A stretch of DNA of 64,000 bases from NCBI GenBank assembly GCA_031280545.1, contig JAITGP010000041.1, positions 1-64,000 on the forward strand. Direction: 5' to 3'. Shown piece by piece: positions 39,315 to 50,297 of the stretch; the stretch's first letter is position 1, and the number at the start of each line of letters is the position of its first letter. A program made the translations under genes and the position numbers. The notes below the pieces were generated by a model. The model was not told the DNA's origin and made no database searches. It saw only the letters and a program-made list of their open reading frames with translations. The stretch comes from Candidatus Peribacteria bacterium. Lineage in GTDB: Bacteria; Patescibacteria; JAEDAM01; Absconditabacterales; Absconditicoccaceae.

Positions 39315-39515
39315 TTAGTCATATTCTCCTTTATGCTCTTTGTGTGGAATTTCTTCTCCACACTCTGGGCATTGTATGAAACGTGGTCTGGATGCTTCAT
39401 CCCAAGGTGCTTGTCGTATTTCACTTCTTTTATATGAGAATCTAGCTCTACAAGCTGGGTTTGTACAAGATACAGTAAATGTATCGTGCATTATTCCTCT
39501 TTTTATAACTTCCAT
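39315..39515 (-). CDS. Small zinc-ribbon protein
   Basis: The 66-residue protein carries two Cys pairs, CTNPAC and CPECG, separated by about 30 residues with a basic middle (RARFSYKRSEIRQ). This is a zinc-ribbon layout that may bind nucleic acid or protein. The start MEVIKRGIM (39515) is chosen because the longer frame upstream overlaps the preceding gene. It follows the 234-residue gene by 22 bases and is probably cotranscribed from the promoter at 40308-40336. Confidence 0.6.
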   Translation of the reverse strand: MEVIKRGIMHDTFTVSCTNPACRARFSYKRSEIRQAPWDEASRPRFIQCPECGEEIPHKEHKGEYD

Positions 39516-39537
39516 TTTTTTACTTTTAAATTGTTTT

Positions 39538-40242
39538 TTACATGAATACTGTGAATTCTCGGCACATTCTGTTGAAGTTCTCAATAGAAATACACATATA
39601 GAATCGTTGCTCAAATGTGTAGTTCGAATATGCCTGAAATTCCGAATTGGTCATATAGGAGCCAAGTGATTTCGAGGTTGGACTTCCCTGTGGTCTCCCT
39701 AGGCTTGGGAGTTTTTCCCATGAGAAGATTCCTCCGGCTTGTTCCGTTTCCAAGAACAATTCATCCTCATGGAAGGTAGCCAAACGATTGTTCCTATAGA
39801 GAAATGCTCGTATTCTTTTCGGTTTCGTTTCTTCTTTACCGATGATTCCTCGTTCGCCCGAGAGAGCGAATAAAAGGTCTTGCTGTTCTTCGAGAGATAA
39901 GATAAAGAAATCCCTAATCCATACATTGTTTACATTCTCGAGGAGTATATTGAATTTTTCTATACTAATTGTCCCCTTAAACTTATCGTTGGACAGGGAG
40001 GGATATCCTCTATATCTACAACACTGTTCGAATACGCCTTTCTTCATTGCTTCTTCTAAGAACCGAAATTCTTTCTCGGTGAACCAGGCGATAGGTTTGT
40101 CTTCTCCTTTTACGCCCCAAGCTTCGGAAGTTGATTCTTCTGCTTGTTTCAGTTTTTTGTATTCTCTCTCTCCCAAGAATACAGATAAAACTGCTTTTTT
40201 CTTCGCTGATGAGAGCTTCAGGAAGTTTTTGATTTGTTTCAT
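39538..40242 (-). CDS. Hypothetical protein, 234 residues
   Basis: The protein is soluble, basic and rich in Phe, Lys and Glu, with words such as KKAVLSVFLGEREYKKLKQ, AWFTEKEFRFLEEAMKKG and FILSLEEQQDLLFALSGERG. No known motif or membrane segment is seen. It uses no TGA for its glycines. A consensus promoter lies 66 bases upstream. Together with the two genes upstream at 40408-41936 it forms a small island of unknown genes between typA and tRNA-Arg. Confidence 0.6.
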   Translation of the reverse strand: MKQIKNFLKLSSAKKKAVLSVFLGEREYKKLKQAEESTSEAWGVKGEDKPIAWFTEKEFRFLEEAMKKGVFEQCCRYRGYPSLSNDKFKGTISIEKFNILLENVNNVWIRDFFILSLEEQQDLLFALSGERGIIGKEETKPKRIRAFLYRNNRLATFHEDELFLETEQAGGIFSWEKLPSLGRPQGSPTSKSLGSYMTNSEFQAYSNYTFEQRFYMCISIENFNRMCREFTVFM

Positions 40243-40307
40243 TTTAATTATTTTTTAAAATTGTGTTTATATTATTTTGTTTTTTAAGTCGTTTTTTTAA
40301 CTTTTAT

Positions 40308-40336
40308 ATTATACTGATATATATATGTAAAGTCAA
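40308..40336 (-). promoter_or_regulatory. Strong sigma70-type promoter
   Basis: TTGACT (40331-40336) and a perfect TATAAT (40308-40313) with a 17-base spacer drive the 234-residue gene and the zinc-ribbon gene. Confidence 0.8.
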
Positions 40337-40351
40337 GTATATTTTTGCTGT

Positions 40352-40400
40352 AAAAAAGAGCTATTGATCCAAGGGAAATCCCTCCGACAATAGCTTTTTT
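40352..40400 (-). terminator. Terminator after the 87-residue gene
   Basis: AGCTATTG and CAATAGCT pair, flanked by A and T runs, with a second small stem (GGGA/TCCC) inside the loop. Confidence 0.75.
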
Positions 40401-40407
40401 AGTAGTT

Positions 40408-40671
40408 TTATAGAGGCAGCATTTTGTCTCCTGTTTTCCTTTCCAACCACTCTTTGTAGTATTCTACATCAGAAGTGGTTAAATAGACATTATTCTCCCA
40501 TAAAAATTCTGTATCGAAGCCAGGAAGTAGATCTTTCCCGACTATTACTGTGGATCTCTGAAGTTTTATTCCAGATACAGCGGGTCCTTCCTTTGCAGGG
40601 AGCGGAATAATTCTGTCTATAAGCTCCTCCTCACTCAATGAAGAGCTTAAAAAAAACTTTTGTGTTTGCAT
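40408..40671 (-). CDS. Hypothetical protein, 87 residues
   Basis: The small soluble protein begins MQTQKFFLSSSLSEEELIDR and contains PLPAKEGPAVSGIKLQ and YYKEWLERKTGDKM. No family is recognised. It follows the 417-residue gene by 11 bases and is followed by a clear terminator, so the two form an operon. No TGA is used. Confidence 0.55.
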   Translation of the reverse strand: MQTQKFFLSSSLSEEELIDRIIPLPAKEGPAVSGIKLQRSTVIVGKDLLPGFDTEFLWENNVYLTTSDVEYYKEWLERKTGDKMLPL

Positions 40672-40682
40672 TTTCTTTTTTT

Positions 40683-41936
40683 TTACTTGATTCCATTAAT
40701 TTCACATAGCAACTCAAAATTGTTATAAAGCTCTTCTGGAGATAGAATTCGTTTTGAAGTATCTATCTCAATGTGGTAAAACTGTACAGGGACTTCTACT
40801 CTATCGCCTGGAGAAACACTTCCTATAATGAGGTAAGCATTTGCACCTTTGGGAGCGACGGCTTTTACTTCATTGATGTCATATTTCAAGAAAAACATAA
40901 TATCCGTTGTTATAAAAGAGCTTTCTTTGCCAATTTTCTCAATGGAGTTAACGGGATATTTGATTTCTCCCGTATCTAATCGATCTCCAATTTTCGGGGT
41001 TTCTACGAAGAACTTTTCTCCTTTCTTTATCAGAGAGAAGAAATCAGCTTTTTCTCCTGCTGGATTGTCTACGAGGCATTTTTCTTGATTGAGAAGAGGG
41101 TCGGTTTTAATTTCTTGAAGCTCTGTATTGCCTTCTCCTGTAAGGATGATGAATTTCGCAGAACGTCCTCCTGATTCCCAGTCTATTTCTGTAGAAATAC
41201 TTAGTTCCTTATTGCCCCAATGGCTAGGGTTTTCTAAACAAAGAAACCCAGCAATAGGTTGAGTTGGCCATTCTACTTTTTTAAAATATTTCTGGTCAAA
41301 GGTATGCAAAACATCTAATCCATGGTTATCTTCCAAGTTGACAGTTAGAATTATTTCTCCAGCTCCTTCCTCCTTTCTTTTCTTTTTTGCGTATGCTCTG
41401 GAGATCTCAAGATGTTTTTCAATAAATTGTTCTCCTGATCTACCCAATAAACTCTTTAATAAAGGATTGTTCCGAATAAGATCAATGGGATAATGACCAC
41501 TACGAAGTAGTGAATAGATTGCCTCTTCGTATTGTTCAAGAGGAAATATATCTACTTTCCCATATTTCCCTTCTATAAGGGCATCAAACTCTTCCTGAGT
41601 GATTTTTCTACATCCTTTCCATCCGTCTGCTGTTCTTCCACCTTCTTTTAATGCACTCTTTGTGAACTTTTCCACTCTTTTTATCGTGGTAAGTGGACCG
41701 AGATGATGGGCAATAACTATCAGTTTCTCTCCTTTAGAGGAAGTTCCAATATAGATGGTAGATCCAGATGTAAACCAGGTTTCCCAACTTTCTGGAGTTT
41801 TTGGATATTGGGCACGTATTGTGATAATGTCCTCCAGTGTTGCTATCCTCCTTCCGTTCCTTCTTTTTGTTAATGCTTTGGCTATTTTATAGACCGAAAG
41901 CAAATCTTCATTCCAAATGTACAGATTTTTTCCCAT
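40683..41936 (-). CDS. Hypothetical protein, 417 residues
   Basis: The soluble protein begins MGKNLYIWNEDLLSVYKIAK. It contains IYIGTSSKGEKLIVIAHHLG, ADGWKGCRKITQEEFDALIE and, near the end, ANAYLIIGSVSPGDRVEVP. I recognise no family. Glycine is frequent, yet none is encoded by TGA. A sigma70-type promoter lies upstream and the 87-residue gene follows in the same operon. It could be a CPR-specific or transferred gene. Confidence 0.6.
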   Translation of the reverse strand: MGKNLYIWNEDLLSVYKIAKALTKRRNGRRIATLEDIITIRAQYPKTPESWETWFTSGSTIYIGTSSKGEKLIVIAHHLGPLTTIKRVEKFTKSALKEGGRTADGWKGCRKITQEEFDALIEGKYGKVDIFPLEQYEEAIYSLLRSGHYPIDLIRNNPLLKSLLGRSGEQFIEKHLEISRAYAKKKRKEEGAGEIILTVNLEDNHGLDVLHTFDQKYFKKVEWPTQPIAGFLCLENPSHWGNKELSISTEIDWESGGRSAKFIILTGEGNTELQEIKTDPLLNQEKCLVDNPAGEKADFFSLIKKGEKFFVETPKIGDRLDTGEIKYPVNSIEKIGKESSFITTDIMFFLKYDINEVKAVAPKGANAYLIIGSVSPGDRVEVPVQFYHIEIDTSKRILSPEELYNNFELLCEINGIK

Positions 41937-41992
41937 TTTTTGTTGTTTAAATTGTTTTATATTTTTATTAATTGCTTTTATTTATTATTGAT

Positions 41993-42020
41993 ATTATACT
42001 GATTTGATATATATATGCAA
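41993..42020 (-). promoter_or_regulatory. Promoter of the 417/87-residue operon
   Basis: TTGCAT (42015-42020) and TATAAT (41993-41998) are separated by 16 bases on the minus strand. Confidence 0.65.
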
Positions 42021-42085
42021 TATTTTTTTTAAAAGTGAAATCTGATTGCATTTTATGGCGGAAATAATATACTTTCGAAGTTATC

Positions 42086-42157
42086 GCTCCCCTAGTTCAA
42101 TGGATAGAATAGGCCCGTCCTAAGGGTTAGATGTTGGTTCGATTCCGACGGGGAGTA
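42086..42157 (+). tRNA. tRNA-Arg (anticodon CCT)
   Basis: The cloverleaf has acceptor GCTCCCC/GGGGAGT (one G-U at the end), D arm TAGTTCAATGGATAGAAT, anticodon loop GTCCTAA and T arm TTGGTTCGATTCCGA. CCA is not encoded. Confidence 0.92.
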
Positions 42158-42189
42158 AACTGTTTAAAAAATTATTTGTGAACATAATG

Positions 42190-42222
42190 AAAAAGTCCCG
42201 TGTGGTAAACAGGGGGCTTTTT
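42190..42222. terminator. Terminator between tRNA-Arg and the PKD protein gene
   Basis: AAAAAGTCCC and GGGGCTTTTT pair around a loop of about 13 bases. It can serve both strands. Confidence 0.75.
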
Positions 42223-42232
42223 ATTGTTTATC

Positions 42233-45200
42233 TTATTCTTCCTCTTCGGCTTCTTCATCAGCTTCGGCATGTGCTTTAATTTTTGCTCTGATTGCGAAGA
42301 ATACTACGATTCCTCCCATGATGAGTATTCCTCCTCCGATAATTCGGAGAATTATTTTCAATCGGACTGGTAGTCATCCTTTTGAATCTGATGGGTTCAC
42401 GTTTTCTGGTGGGATATCTGGGACGATTACTGGACTATCAGTACTACATTTATCGCTACCTATTTCGTAGTATCAAAAGATTTTACAGAATTGTGGAATA
42501 TAGAGTCCATCGAGGTCTTCAGTAGGAATATCGTAAGCTTTTGCATTAGTTGCGATAAATGCCAAAATCTCATTTAGCTTTTCTTTTTTTCCTGCAGTGT
42601 CGAGATTGTCTGCACTGAGCTCAAAATTGGAAAATTTCGTAGCTACTTGGACTCTGAGATTTTCAGGGAGAGAGATCAAAATATCTTCTCTAGCTTGTTC
42701 GTAGGCATTCCATCCCATGGCTGAAATGGTATCAGGATTCTCTAAGCGAGAGATAATTGATTCTAAGAGGGCGGTTTGTTCGGTATCGAGATAAACTACG
42801 GAATTTGCTAGATGTTCTTTGAGCTGAACTATATTATTGGTAGTCTGATTTTTATCCAGGAGATTTTGCTTTAGAGTAAGGAGGAGTACTTTAAGGTCAG
42901 CATTTCCTAAGTTGCGGTCTTCGATTCCGTTAAAGAGAGTCGTGATGTCTTGGTAAATCAGTAAATTATTCTGATCCATTACTACGTCAAATCCTTCGAA
43001 ATCCACAGCAAAGTTTTTGAATACGAGTCTGCCATTGTTTTCGAAATATATTCTTCCCACAATAGTTTCGAATTGTGGTTGATATTTTCGGAGTATTAAG
43101 GTATTGCATTTGATATCTTCGTCATTATCAGGCTTTCCGTCTTTGTCGCTATCTTGAGAGATGTCGGTATCAATAAAACATTGTCCTGGTTCTGCATGAT
43201 AGAGATAAAAGAGCACGCTATTGTCCATCGTTTTTCCTACATAGATTTCTGGATCTTTATTACTAAAGCTCGCTTCAGGGATAGTGATTAAATGTACTCC
43301 AGAAGTAATTCTTCCATTATTTACGTTATTGGAAGTGGTGACAGTATAAGTACCGCTAACGTTTTCTCCTTGACTGGATTTGAGAGTGATACTGACTTCA
43401 TGAGGACCATACTCATTATATTTCTGGAGAAATACTCTATTTTGTGTGATAGGAGTGTTATTCATCACGGTCATACTGGAGGTATTTGGTGCGATGTGAG
43501 TCTTTTGGTAGGATTTGTTTCCAGCTGCACATTCTTTTTCTTCAAAACAAATATTCCTCTGAATCATATTCCCGACGCTGAGATCTCTAAAGATTACGAT
43601 ATTTTTGATACTATTAAATGTTAGAATCGGTTTTACACTGTTGCGGACTACGAGGGTATTTCCTTTGGTTTCGGAGATCCCTTTATATCCTCTATAAATC
43701 ACGGCTGCTTTGGGACTATATCCTCTTTCATTTGGTTGAGTGTAGGTATAGGTCGCACGGTCTTTGGTAGTGATTAGGTCTCGTTCTCCATCGCCGTCGA
43801 AGTCATATTGGATGGTTCTATGAGAGACGAAATCGCTATTGTTTGAAGTGACTTTTGCGATAACATCAAAGGTGACAGTATCTCCTACGTTTACGGTCTG
43901 TTTGTCGAATTTGAGAGTCACAATAGGGATGTCAGGATTATTGTCTGTTTGTGGGAAAAATACTGTTGGTCCATTTCCAATGATTTGTTCACTTTTTTGG
44001 TAGCCATCATCACTATCGTACATTGTCACGCCAAACATATATTCTCCCGCAATTCTAGGGAGAGTAAAGAAGGTATAAGGGATATTACTAGGAGTAATTC
44101 TAGTATCCAAAATCTGATTAGGATTATCTTTTGGGTAATAATACCATTTGAAGTAAGCTACTTCGCCGTTAGGACTATCTGGGTCGGTTGCTCCGACGGC
44201 TGTCACTTTTACAATCAGATTTTCACTAGAAAGTCCTCCTGGATCCAAGACATTTTGTACTTTGTTTTCCTGAAATCCGATTCCGCTTTCGTTGCTATAT
44301 TGAGGGAAAGAAAGTGCAATATTTTTTAAGGTTGGGAGAGCGTTCTGCACTTTGAATCGGATTCTATTGTAAACTTGTTGTCCGACTTCGGTGTCATCGA
44401 CGGTTAAATCTATATATTGGCAACCGAGCTCATTAAATTTATAAGAAAAGCTTGATTGTGGATACACAGATTCAAATTTAGGTTGGAAGTAAAACTTTAG
44501 GTTGGTACTCATTCCCTTTGAGTTTACCGACCAGCTAGGATCAATGGTGATGTTTTGGTATCTGTCGATACTGTAGGCAGTGTAATTGTTTGTTTTTCCT
44601 TCTTCTTGAACGGAGCATGTTTCCGTAGTTTGGAGATAAAATCCTCCTCCATTTCTAATTCTGAATGCTGCAATGGGGAATCCTACTTCTCCGATGAAGA
44701 CTTTTGAGGTGACGCTGTTACTATTCCCGTTTGCATCGAAGACTTGAACGTTGATGTTGTAGATTCAGACTTTTGTATACATGTGAGTCATTTGGTTGGT
44801 CTGATTAGAATTGGTGGTTCCATCTCCAAAACTTCGCTGATAGTTGATAATCGGTTTATTGGTTTTTACGCTGAATCCTACATTTTTCCCTCGCGTGATA
44901 GCATTAGGTGAAATAGTTAATTCTGGTCTGAGTACTGAAGTGACATTGACCTGCTTTTCAATACTGGCACTTTTCCCATACATATCGGTAGCGGTTAGGG
45001 TGATAGTGTGTTGTCCTATTTCATCAAATTGTACGACCACTTTTTTGTTATTCTCTTCGGTAGAGATAATTTTGCTGTTGTTAGGATTTGAAAATTCTCG
45101 TTTGTATTCGAGGGAATCATTTTGATTGGTGACGTCCAAATCTGTAGAAGCTGTAGCGTCGAGATGGAATTCTGAGGCTTGAGCCCATTTATTAGTCGGT

Positions 45201-46516
45201 GTAATGCTGAATTGTGGAATAGGGGTACTAGATTCTACATATATTTCTCTAGTATCGACATTGGTTTGCCCGAGCTCGTCTTCTAAAGTCAGCTTTACCA
45301 TATAGTTTCCTGGTTTGATAAACTGCTTTTTAATACTTTTCCCTTGGATTGTATCAGTTTTGTCTCCATTACTATTAAAAATTTCTCGTGTATAGAGCTT
45401 GAGACGAGAGGTCAAAGAATATGAAGTACTAGAGTCAAAATTGAAGGTGGTGGAGGTATTCCCTTCATCAGGGGTTTGTTTGATGATAGCTACGGGGTCG
45501 GAAACGGTAATACTGAAGGTTTCAGATACGGTATTTTTTTCGTTGTCGGTGGTAGAGAGTTTTATGTTATATTCTCCATTCCCATTGAGAGGGACATTAA
45601 TATATCTGGGTACGCCATCATATTCTCTGCTTCGCTTGAATCCGTCTCTACTGGTGATTGTTCGTGCATGGCTCTGAATTTTTCTTCCTCCCGTGGGTAG
45701 GGTAGCGGATCCATCGAAAATTACTCCCTTGATTGCTTCTTGGGTTCAGATTTTGGTAGGAATGGTTTTATCAAGTTTTTTTGTGTTAGCGTAGACGATA
45801 ATATTTGCTGCTTTGGGAGAAATATTGATATTAAGATCAGCTTGTCCGTCTAGGATTCCTTTGGAATTATTTGAGCTTCTGACAGTGAGATGTACTACGT
45901 AGTTTCCTGATTCTTCGAAAGTATAGGTGATCACGCTTCCTCTTCCAATAACTCTGTCTACTCCTTTGGTATCTCTATAGTATCGATAAAAGTTATTGGT
46001 TGGGATGGTTTCACTAGAGGGATCTTTACTAGAGGTAGCTACAAAAGTGACAGGTAAAGGTGCTGATCCATTTTGGGGATTTTTGGAAGCGGAAACTTGG
46101 ATAGTGTATTGGGAATTGATGCTATTAATGGTTTTATTTAGCGGAGTATAACAGTTGCTCATAAAGGTTTGGAAATTGTCTGTGGTATTATTCACTGCTA
46201 AAGTACTTGCACTATCTAAGCATTGTTGATAAATTACTTTAAAATTATACTCCTGAGGAAATGCGGCGAAAACACTCCCAAAATTGCGGTGTAACTCTGT
46301 GAAAAGATCGCTACTTAGGCTATCGGTGGTTCCCATTCTTTTGGCTGCATCGATTTGTACGAAGATTTCTTGGATTTTATCCCATCCTGCTTGGATTCTG
46401 TAATTGGGATAGTATTCGTCTGGTACGGATTGAGCAGAGGCAGTAAGTGCTGAAAATGAACCAATCAAGCCGAATGCGAGACATAAAAGTTTTGTTATTT
46501 GTGTTTTGGTTTGCAT
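42233..46516 (-). CDS. Giant PKD-domain surface protein with C-terminal membrane anchor
   Basis: The 1427-residue protein has a signal peptide (ITKLLCLAFGLIGSFSALTASAQS) and ends in a membrane helix (IILRIIGGGILIMGGIVVFF) with an acidic tail (HAEADEEAEEE), so it is anchored by its C terminus. In between are several PKD-like beta domains, marked by ITYTFEESGNYVVHLTV, NYMVKLTLEDELG, HTITLTATDMYG and YQRSFGDGT. DSDKDGKPDNDED near residue 1130 is a thrombospondin-type-3 calcium site. TGA codons at 45743, 44762 and 42473, among others, are read as glycine and join four segments. No enzymatic motif is seen; a structural or adhesive role is likely. Its leader lies back to back with copA. Confidence 0.85.
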
Positions 46517-46636
46517 CAGGGAAAAGATAAGGAATAAATGCTGATATAATTATACAGATTTTGGTGGGAAAAGTCAAAAAATATGCGAGAAAATTGTGAA
46601 GTGGGAGAATAAAAAAATTTTTTCCTAAAAAATCTC

Positions 46637-46684
46637 TTGCAATTAAAAAAAATCTGATTATATTATACCTACCCCCTAGGTATA
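46637..46684 (+). promoter_or_regulatory. copA promoter with CsoR-like operator
   Basis: TTGCAA (46637-46642) and TATTAT (46661-46666) are 18 bases apart. Overlapping the -10 box is the palindrome TATACCT-ACCCCCT-AGGTATA (46664-46684). A C-rich centre flanked by an AT-rich inverted repeat resembles operators of CsoR-type copper-sensing repressors. The repressor gene is not in the window. Copper-induced expression of copA is the expected outcome. Confidence 0.65.
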
Positions 46685-46707
46685 ATTTTAGCTTATTACC
46701 TATAACA

Positions 46708-48987
46708 ATGCAAAAAACCTATCCCGTCAGTTGAATGCACTGTGCCTCCTGTGCCACCCTCATTCAAGGCGAACTCAATGAAACTCCCGGTATCACTTCC
46801 TGCGAAGTTAATCTCGTGAACCATACCGCCACCCTGACCTTCACCGACCAAGAACTCCCCATAGAAGACTTGAATAAGAAAATTATTCCCTTTGGATATT
46901 CCTTTGTTTTTTCTCCCTGACAGGGGAGAGGGAGGAGCGGAGCGACGGAAGAGGGGTTGTCTGAACATGACCACGACTTCACAGAAGCCAAAAGGGATAT
47001 GCGAATTTCCATTCCCGCGATAGCCACTTCCCTCTTCTTGATGGTGCGAATGATGGGAGCAGAATACGGACGACTAGGAATCACCGAAATGCCTGAAACC
47101 TTCCACTCTATCGCGACCAGAATTTTGCTTCCTGCTCTTTCCACCTTCATCATCTTCACCATCGGGAGAAAATATCTCAAAGCGGTCTGGCTCTACCTTA
47201 CGCGTGGAAAGGCGACTATGGACACCTTAGTCGGTATCGGAACAGGGTTCGCGTATCTCTTCAGCCTCTTCGTCACCTTCTTCTGAAACGATTTTTCCGT
47301 CTACATCGACCCTACGAGAGTCTTCTACGAAGCAGTCATCATCGTCATCGGCTTCATCTCCATCGGAAAATATATGGAACAACGCACAATGTCCCGTACG
47401 GGACAGGCAATCAAGTCCTTATTGAACTTACAAGTAAAAAAAGCTAGAAAGCTGAATGGAGAAGAAATCTCCATTGAAGAAGTGATAAAAGGCGACCTTC
47501 TCCTCGTGAAACCCGGAGAAAAAATCCCTCTCGACTGAATAATCCGTTCAGGAACGGCTCACATCGACGAAAGTATGATCACAGGGGAGAGTCTGCCAAT
47601 CTCCAAGACCGAGGGCGAAACCGTCATCGGCTCAACGCTTCTGCTGGACTCGCCTCTCACAATTGAAACCATCGCCACAGGAAGCGAAACCTACCTTGCA
47701 AAAATTATCGCCGTCGTTGAGCAAGCCCAAAATTCTAAACCTCAAATCCAGCATAAAGTAGACAGCATTATGAAAATTTTTATCCCTGTCGTGCTGGGAA
47801 TTGCGGTGGTTTCCACCCTGCTTCGACTGCTCGTCGGACCGTATTTTCTCGATATGCAAACCGTCATCAGATATGCCCTCCAAGCCTTCGTCGGGGTGCT
47901 AATCATCGCTTGCCCCTGCGGACTGGGACTCGCCACGCCAATGGCGATTATCACGGGAATGGGACACGCTGCGAAAAATGGAATATTAGCAAAAAATGCT
48001 GACGGACTCATCAAGCTCAGAAAAGTGAAATATATTGCATTTGACAAAACAGGAACGATTACCGAGGGGAAACCTACGCTGACGGATATGACAGGCGAGG
48101 GGTTGCAAATCCTCGCTTCCCTTGAAGCCACTTCCACTCACCCGATTGCTCACGCTATCGTTGACTACGCTACCAGCCACGACATCACCCCACTTCCTGT
48201 GCAACAGGCTACCAATCATGCAGGAAAAGGACTTTCGTGAATAGTCGACGGAACGGAGTATTTCGTAGGAAATCTGGATTTTGCTTCTGCTTTTTCTCTC
48301 TCTTTCGATGAAACATTGTATAATGAGCGAGCAAATCAAGGAAAAACCCCACTCATTCTCTTTACTAAACAAGAAGTCCTTGGACTCTACGCGGTAGCTG
48401 ACACCGTGAAAGCTTCTGCTATTGAAACCATTGCTCAGCTCAAGAAAATGGGTATTACACCCGTGATGATTACAGGCGACCATCAAAATACTGCGAATAC
48501 CATCGCCACCCAAGTCGGTATTGACCAAGTTTACGCTCAAGTTAAACCCGAAGAAAAAGCTGAGGTCATTCAACAGTTGAAAAATCAGCTTTCTTCTTCT
48601 CATTCTCACAACGATAAGGATGAAGGACTTGTTGCGATGCTCGGGGACGGAATAAATGACGCACCTGCTCTAGCAACCGCTGACATTGGTATCGCGATGA
48701 GTACGGGAACCGATGTTGCGATAGAAAGCTCGGATATTACGCTCTTGCACGGAGATATTTCCAAGGTACTGAAAGCTATCGAGATTAGCAATCTGACCCA
48801 ATCGGCTATCAATCAGAATTTGCTTCGAGCCTTTGGATATAATCTCATCGGAATTCCGCTCGCAGCAGGTGCTTTCTTTCCACTCTTCTGACGAATGCTC
48901 AATCCCGCCTTCGAGGGAACGGCAATGGCGTTCAGTGATTTAACGGTGGTAGGAAATAGTTTGAGATTGCAAGCGAAAAAGATATAA
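46708..48987 (+). CDS. copA: Copper-translocating P-type ATPase
   Basis: The 759-residue pump exports Cu(I). The N-terminal metal-binding domain has GMHCASC (residues 9-15, Gly9 is TGA). The membrane CPC is at residues 402-404 (IIACPCGLGLATP), the actuator TGE in MITGESLPIS, and the phosphorylation site DKTGT at 446-450. HP (THPIAHAI) and GDGINDAPALA complete the ATP-binding domain. TGA codons at 46918, 47284, 48238 and 48889 are read as glycine. The linker after the metal-binding domain (SPGQGRGRSGATEEG) is encoded by a hairpin-containing, GC-rich stretch at 46912-46960 that looks like an inserted repeat. The gene is visibly richer in C than its neighbours, which suggests transfer. Confidence 0.96.
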
Positions 48988-48990
48988 AAA

Positions 48991-49020
48991 AAAAAGAGAA
49001 CGGTCAGCTGTTCTCTTTTT
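48991..49020. terminator. Bidirectional terminator between copA and rplI
   Basis: AAAAAGAGAAC pairs perfectly with GTTCTCTTTTT around an 8-base loop. Confidence 0.9.
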
Positions 49021-49033
49021 CTGTATATACAAA

Positions 49034-49672
49034 TTATTTGTATTTCTCTTTGAGCTTTGCAATCTTTTCAGCTTTTTCAGTAGCTTTTTTAACTTCTCTT
49101 TCAGCTTTTAATTCTTCTTTGCTCTTTTGTACTTCTTCTGTTGTGGCAGTTTCAGCTTTTGCAGCTTCTTCGACCTCTTTTGCATCTTTTCCAGAGAGTT
49201 CTCCTTTGATTTTTACGGTGATTTCTCTTTTGAGGTCATTATAAGCGAAGACGATGTTGAACGTTCCTACTTCAGTCAGCTTTTTCTTGAGCTTGAATAA
49301 GTGTGAATCTACTTCGATTCCATATACTTCCTTGATTTTTTCAGCAATGTCATGTTCGTCAACTTTTGCATATAAGGTATTGTCCTTATTTGCTTTTCTA
49401 GTGATTTCGATACCTTCATCAGCAGAGATTTTCGCAAAAAGTTCTTCAAGATTGCTGGCTTTTTTGCTTCTAGCGGCAGTAGCAGCGTCCATTTTCTGTT
49501 TGTAATTGTTTTTTGCAGCTGCGTCAGCGAATACTGCGATTCCTTTTGGTAAAAGGACGTTTCTAGCGAAGATAGGTTTAACTCTTACGATTTCGTATTT
49601 TTCTCCGAGATATTTATCGTTTTGGAGCAAAATTACTTCGATAGTTCTGTTTTGTTGGGTTCTTCTGGCCAT
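49034..49672 (-). CDS. rplI: 50S ribosomal protein L9 with charged C-terminal extension
   Basis: The 212-residue protein is bL9. The N-terminal domain carries IEVILLQNDKYLGEKYEIVR and VKPIFARNVLLPKGIAVFA, followed by the long connecting helix and the C-terminal domain (TLYAKVDEHDIAEKIKEVYG). Compared with the usual length of about 150, some 55 residues are added, rich in Lys, Glu and Ala (EVEEAAKAETATTEEVQKSK). L9 is missing in some CPR lineages, so its presence is informative. No TGA is used. Confidence 0.93.
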   Translation of the reverse strand: MARRTQQNRTIEVILLQNDKYLGEKYEIVRVKPIFARNVLLPKGIAVFADAAAKNNYKQKMDAATAARSKKASNLEELFAKISADEGIEITRKANKDNTLYAKVDEHDIAEKIKEVYGIEVDSHLFKLKKKLTEVGTFNIVFAYNDLKREITVKIKGELSGKDAKEVEEAAKAETATTEEVQKSKEELKAEREVKKATEKAEKIAKLKEKYK

Positions 49673-49955
49673 GTGATGAGTATAAAAAAATAAAGCTAAT
49701 TTGTATATAGGGATTTGTTGGGTAAATACAAGGGAATATTTATTTTTATTTCCTAGGTTAGACGAGGAGTATCTTTTAAAAAATGCTAAATGTTTATTTT
49801 TTATTGTATGTCAATTGTATGTGGTTGAATACAAATCCCCTTCTACCCTTCGGGCTCCCTATTCGACAGGTCGGATCCAAGCCCCTCTCGATCTATCGGG
49901 ATTGACTGCATCTTGTTTATCAGGAGGAAGTGCTTAAAAGTTGCATATAGAAAAA
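49673..49955. other. Gene-free stretch
   Basis: I find no supportable gene. The part 49835-49935 is richer in GC than the surroundings and contains short inverted segments, so it may be a decayed repeat or the remnant of a mobile sequence. Confidence 0.4.
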
Positions 49956-49977
49956 AGATCGCCTATGTAGGCGATCT
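49956..49977 (-). terminator. Terminator after the 74-residue gene
   Basis: AGATCGCCTA and TAGGCGATCT form a perfect 10-bp stem with a 2-base loop, followed by a T run on the minus strand. Confidence 0.85.
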
Positions 49978-50015
49978 AGGTGTTTTGTTTAACGAGAGAG
50001 GAAATCCTCTTGTCG

Positions 50016-50240
50016 TTATTTTTTAAATTGGGAACAATTCCCAAATGTTAACTTCCGCGTTTGTGGATTGCGATAAACCGCATTTGCTCCACCTGCGAAA
50101 GAAATGTAATATTCCCCACTGTCTGATTTTTTTACTTCGCCTCCCTCTATTTGAGAGGCTACTTTTACCGCTTCTTTTTCGGTAATGGGGTTGTTGTAAA
50201 TCTTATTAAGATTTACAGATTTTTTTTGATTTTTTGACAT
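50016..50240 (-). CDS. Small hypothetical protein, 74 residues
   Basis: The basic, soluble protein begins MSKNQKKSVNLNKIYNNPIT and ends FGNCSQFKK. It contains GEYYISFAGGANAVYRNPQT. I recognise no family. A consensus promoter and a strong terminator bracket it, so it is a well-defined single-gene unit. Confidence 0.6.
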   Translation of the reverse strand: MSKNQKKSVNLNKIYNNPITEKEAVKVASQIEGGEVKKSDSGEYYISFAGGANAVYRNPQTRKLTFGNCSQFKK

Positions 50241-50268
50241 ATTTTTAAAATTTTATTTATGAATTTTT

Positions 50269-50297
50269 AGTATATGAAATTCCTCTTCAAAAGTCAA
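50269..50297 (-). promoter_or_regulatory. Promoter of the 74-residue gene
   Basis: TTGACT (50292-50297) and TATACT (50269-50274) with a 17-base spacer on the minus strand. Confidence 0.75.

Noticed and set aside
49701..49937. Small plus-strand gene
   Set aside because: Composition changes abruptly in the middle and the second half looks like a decayed repeat.
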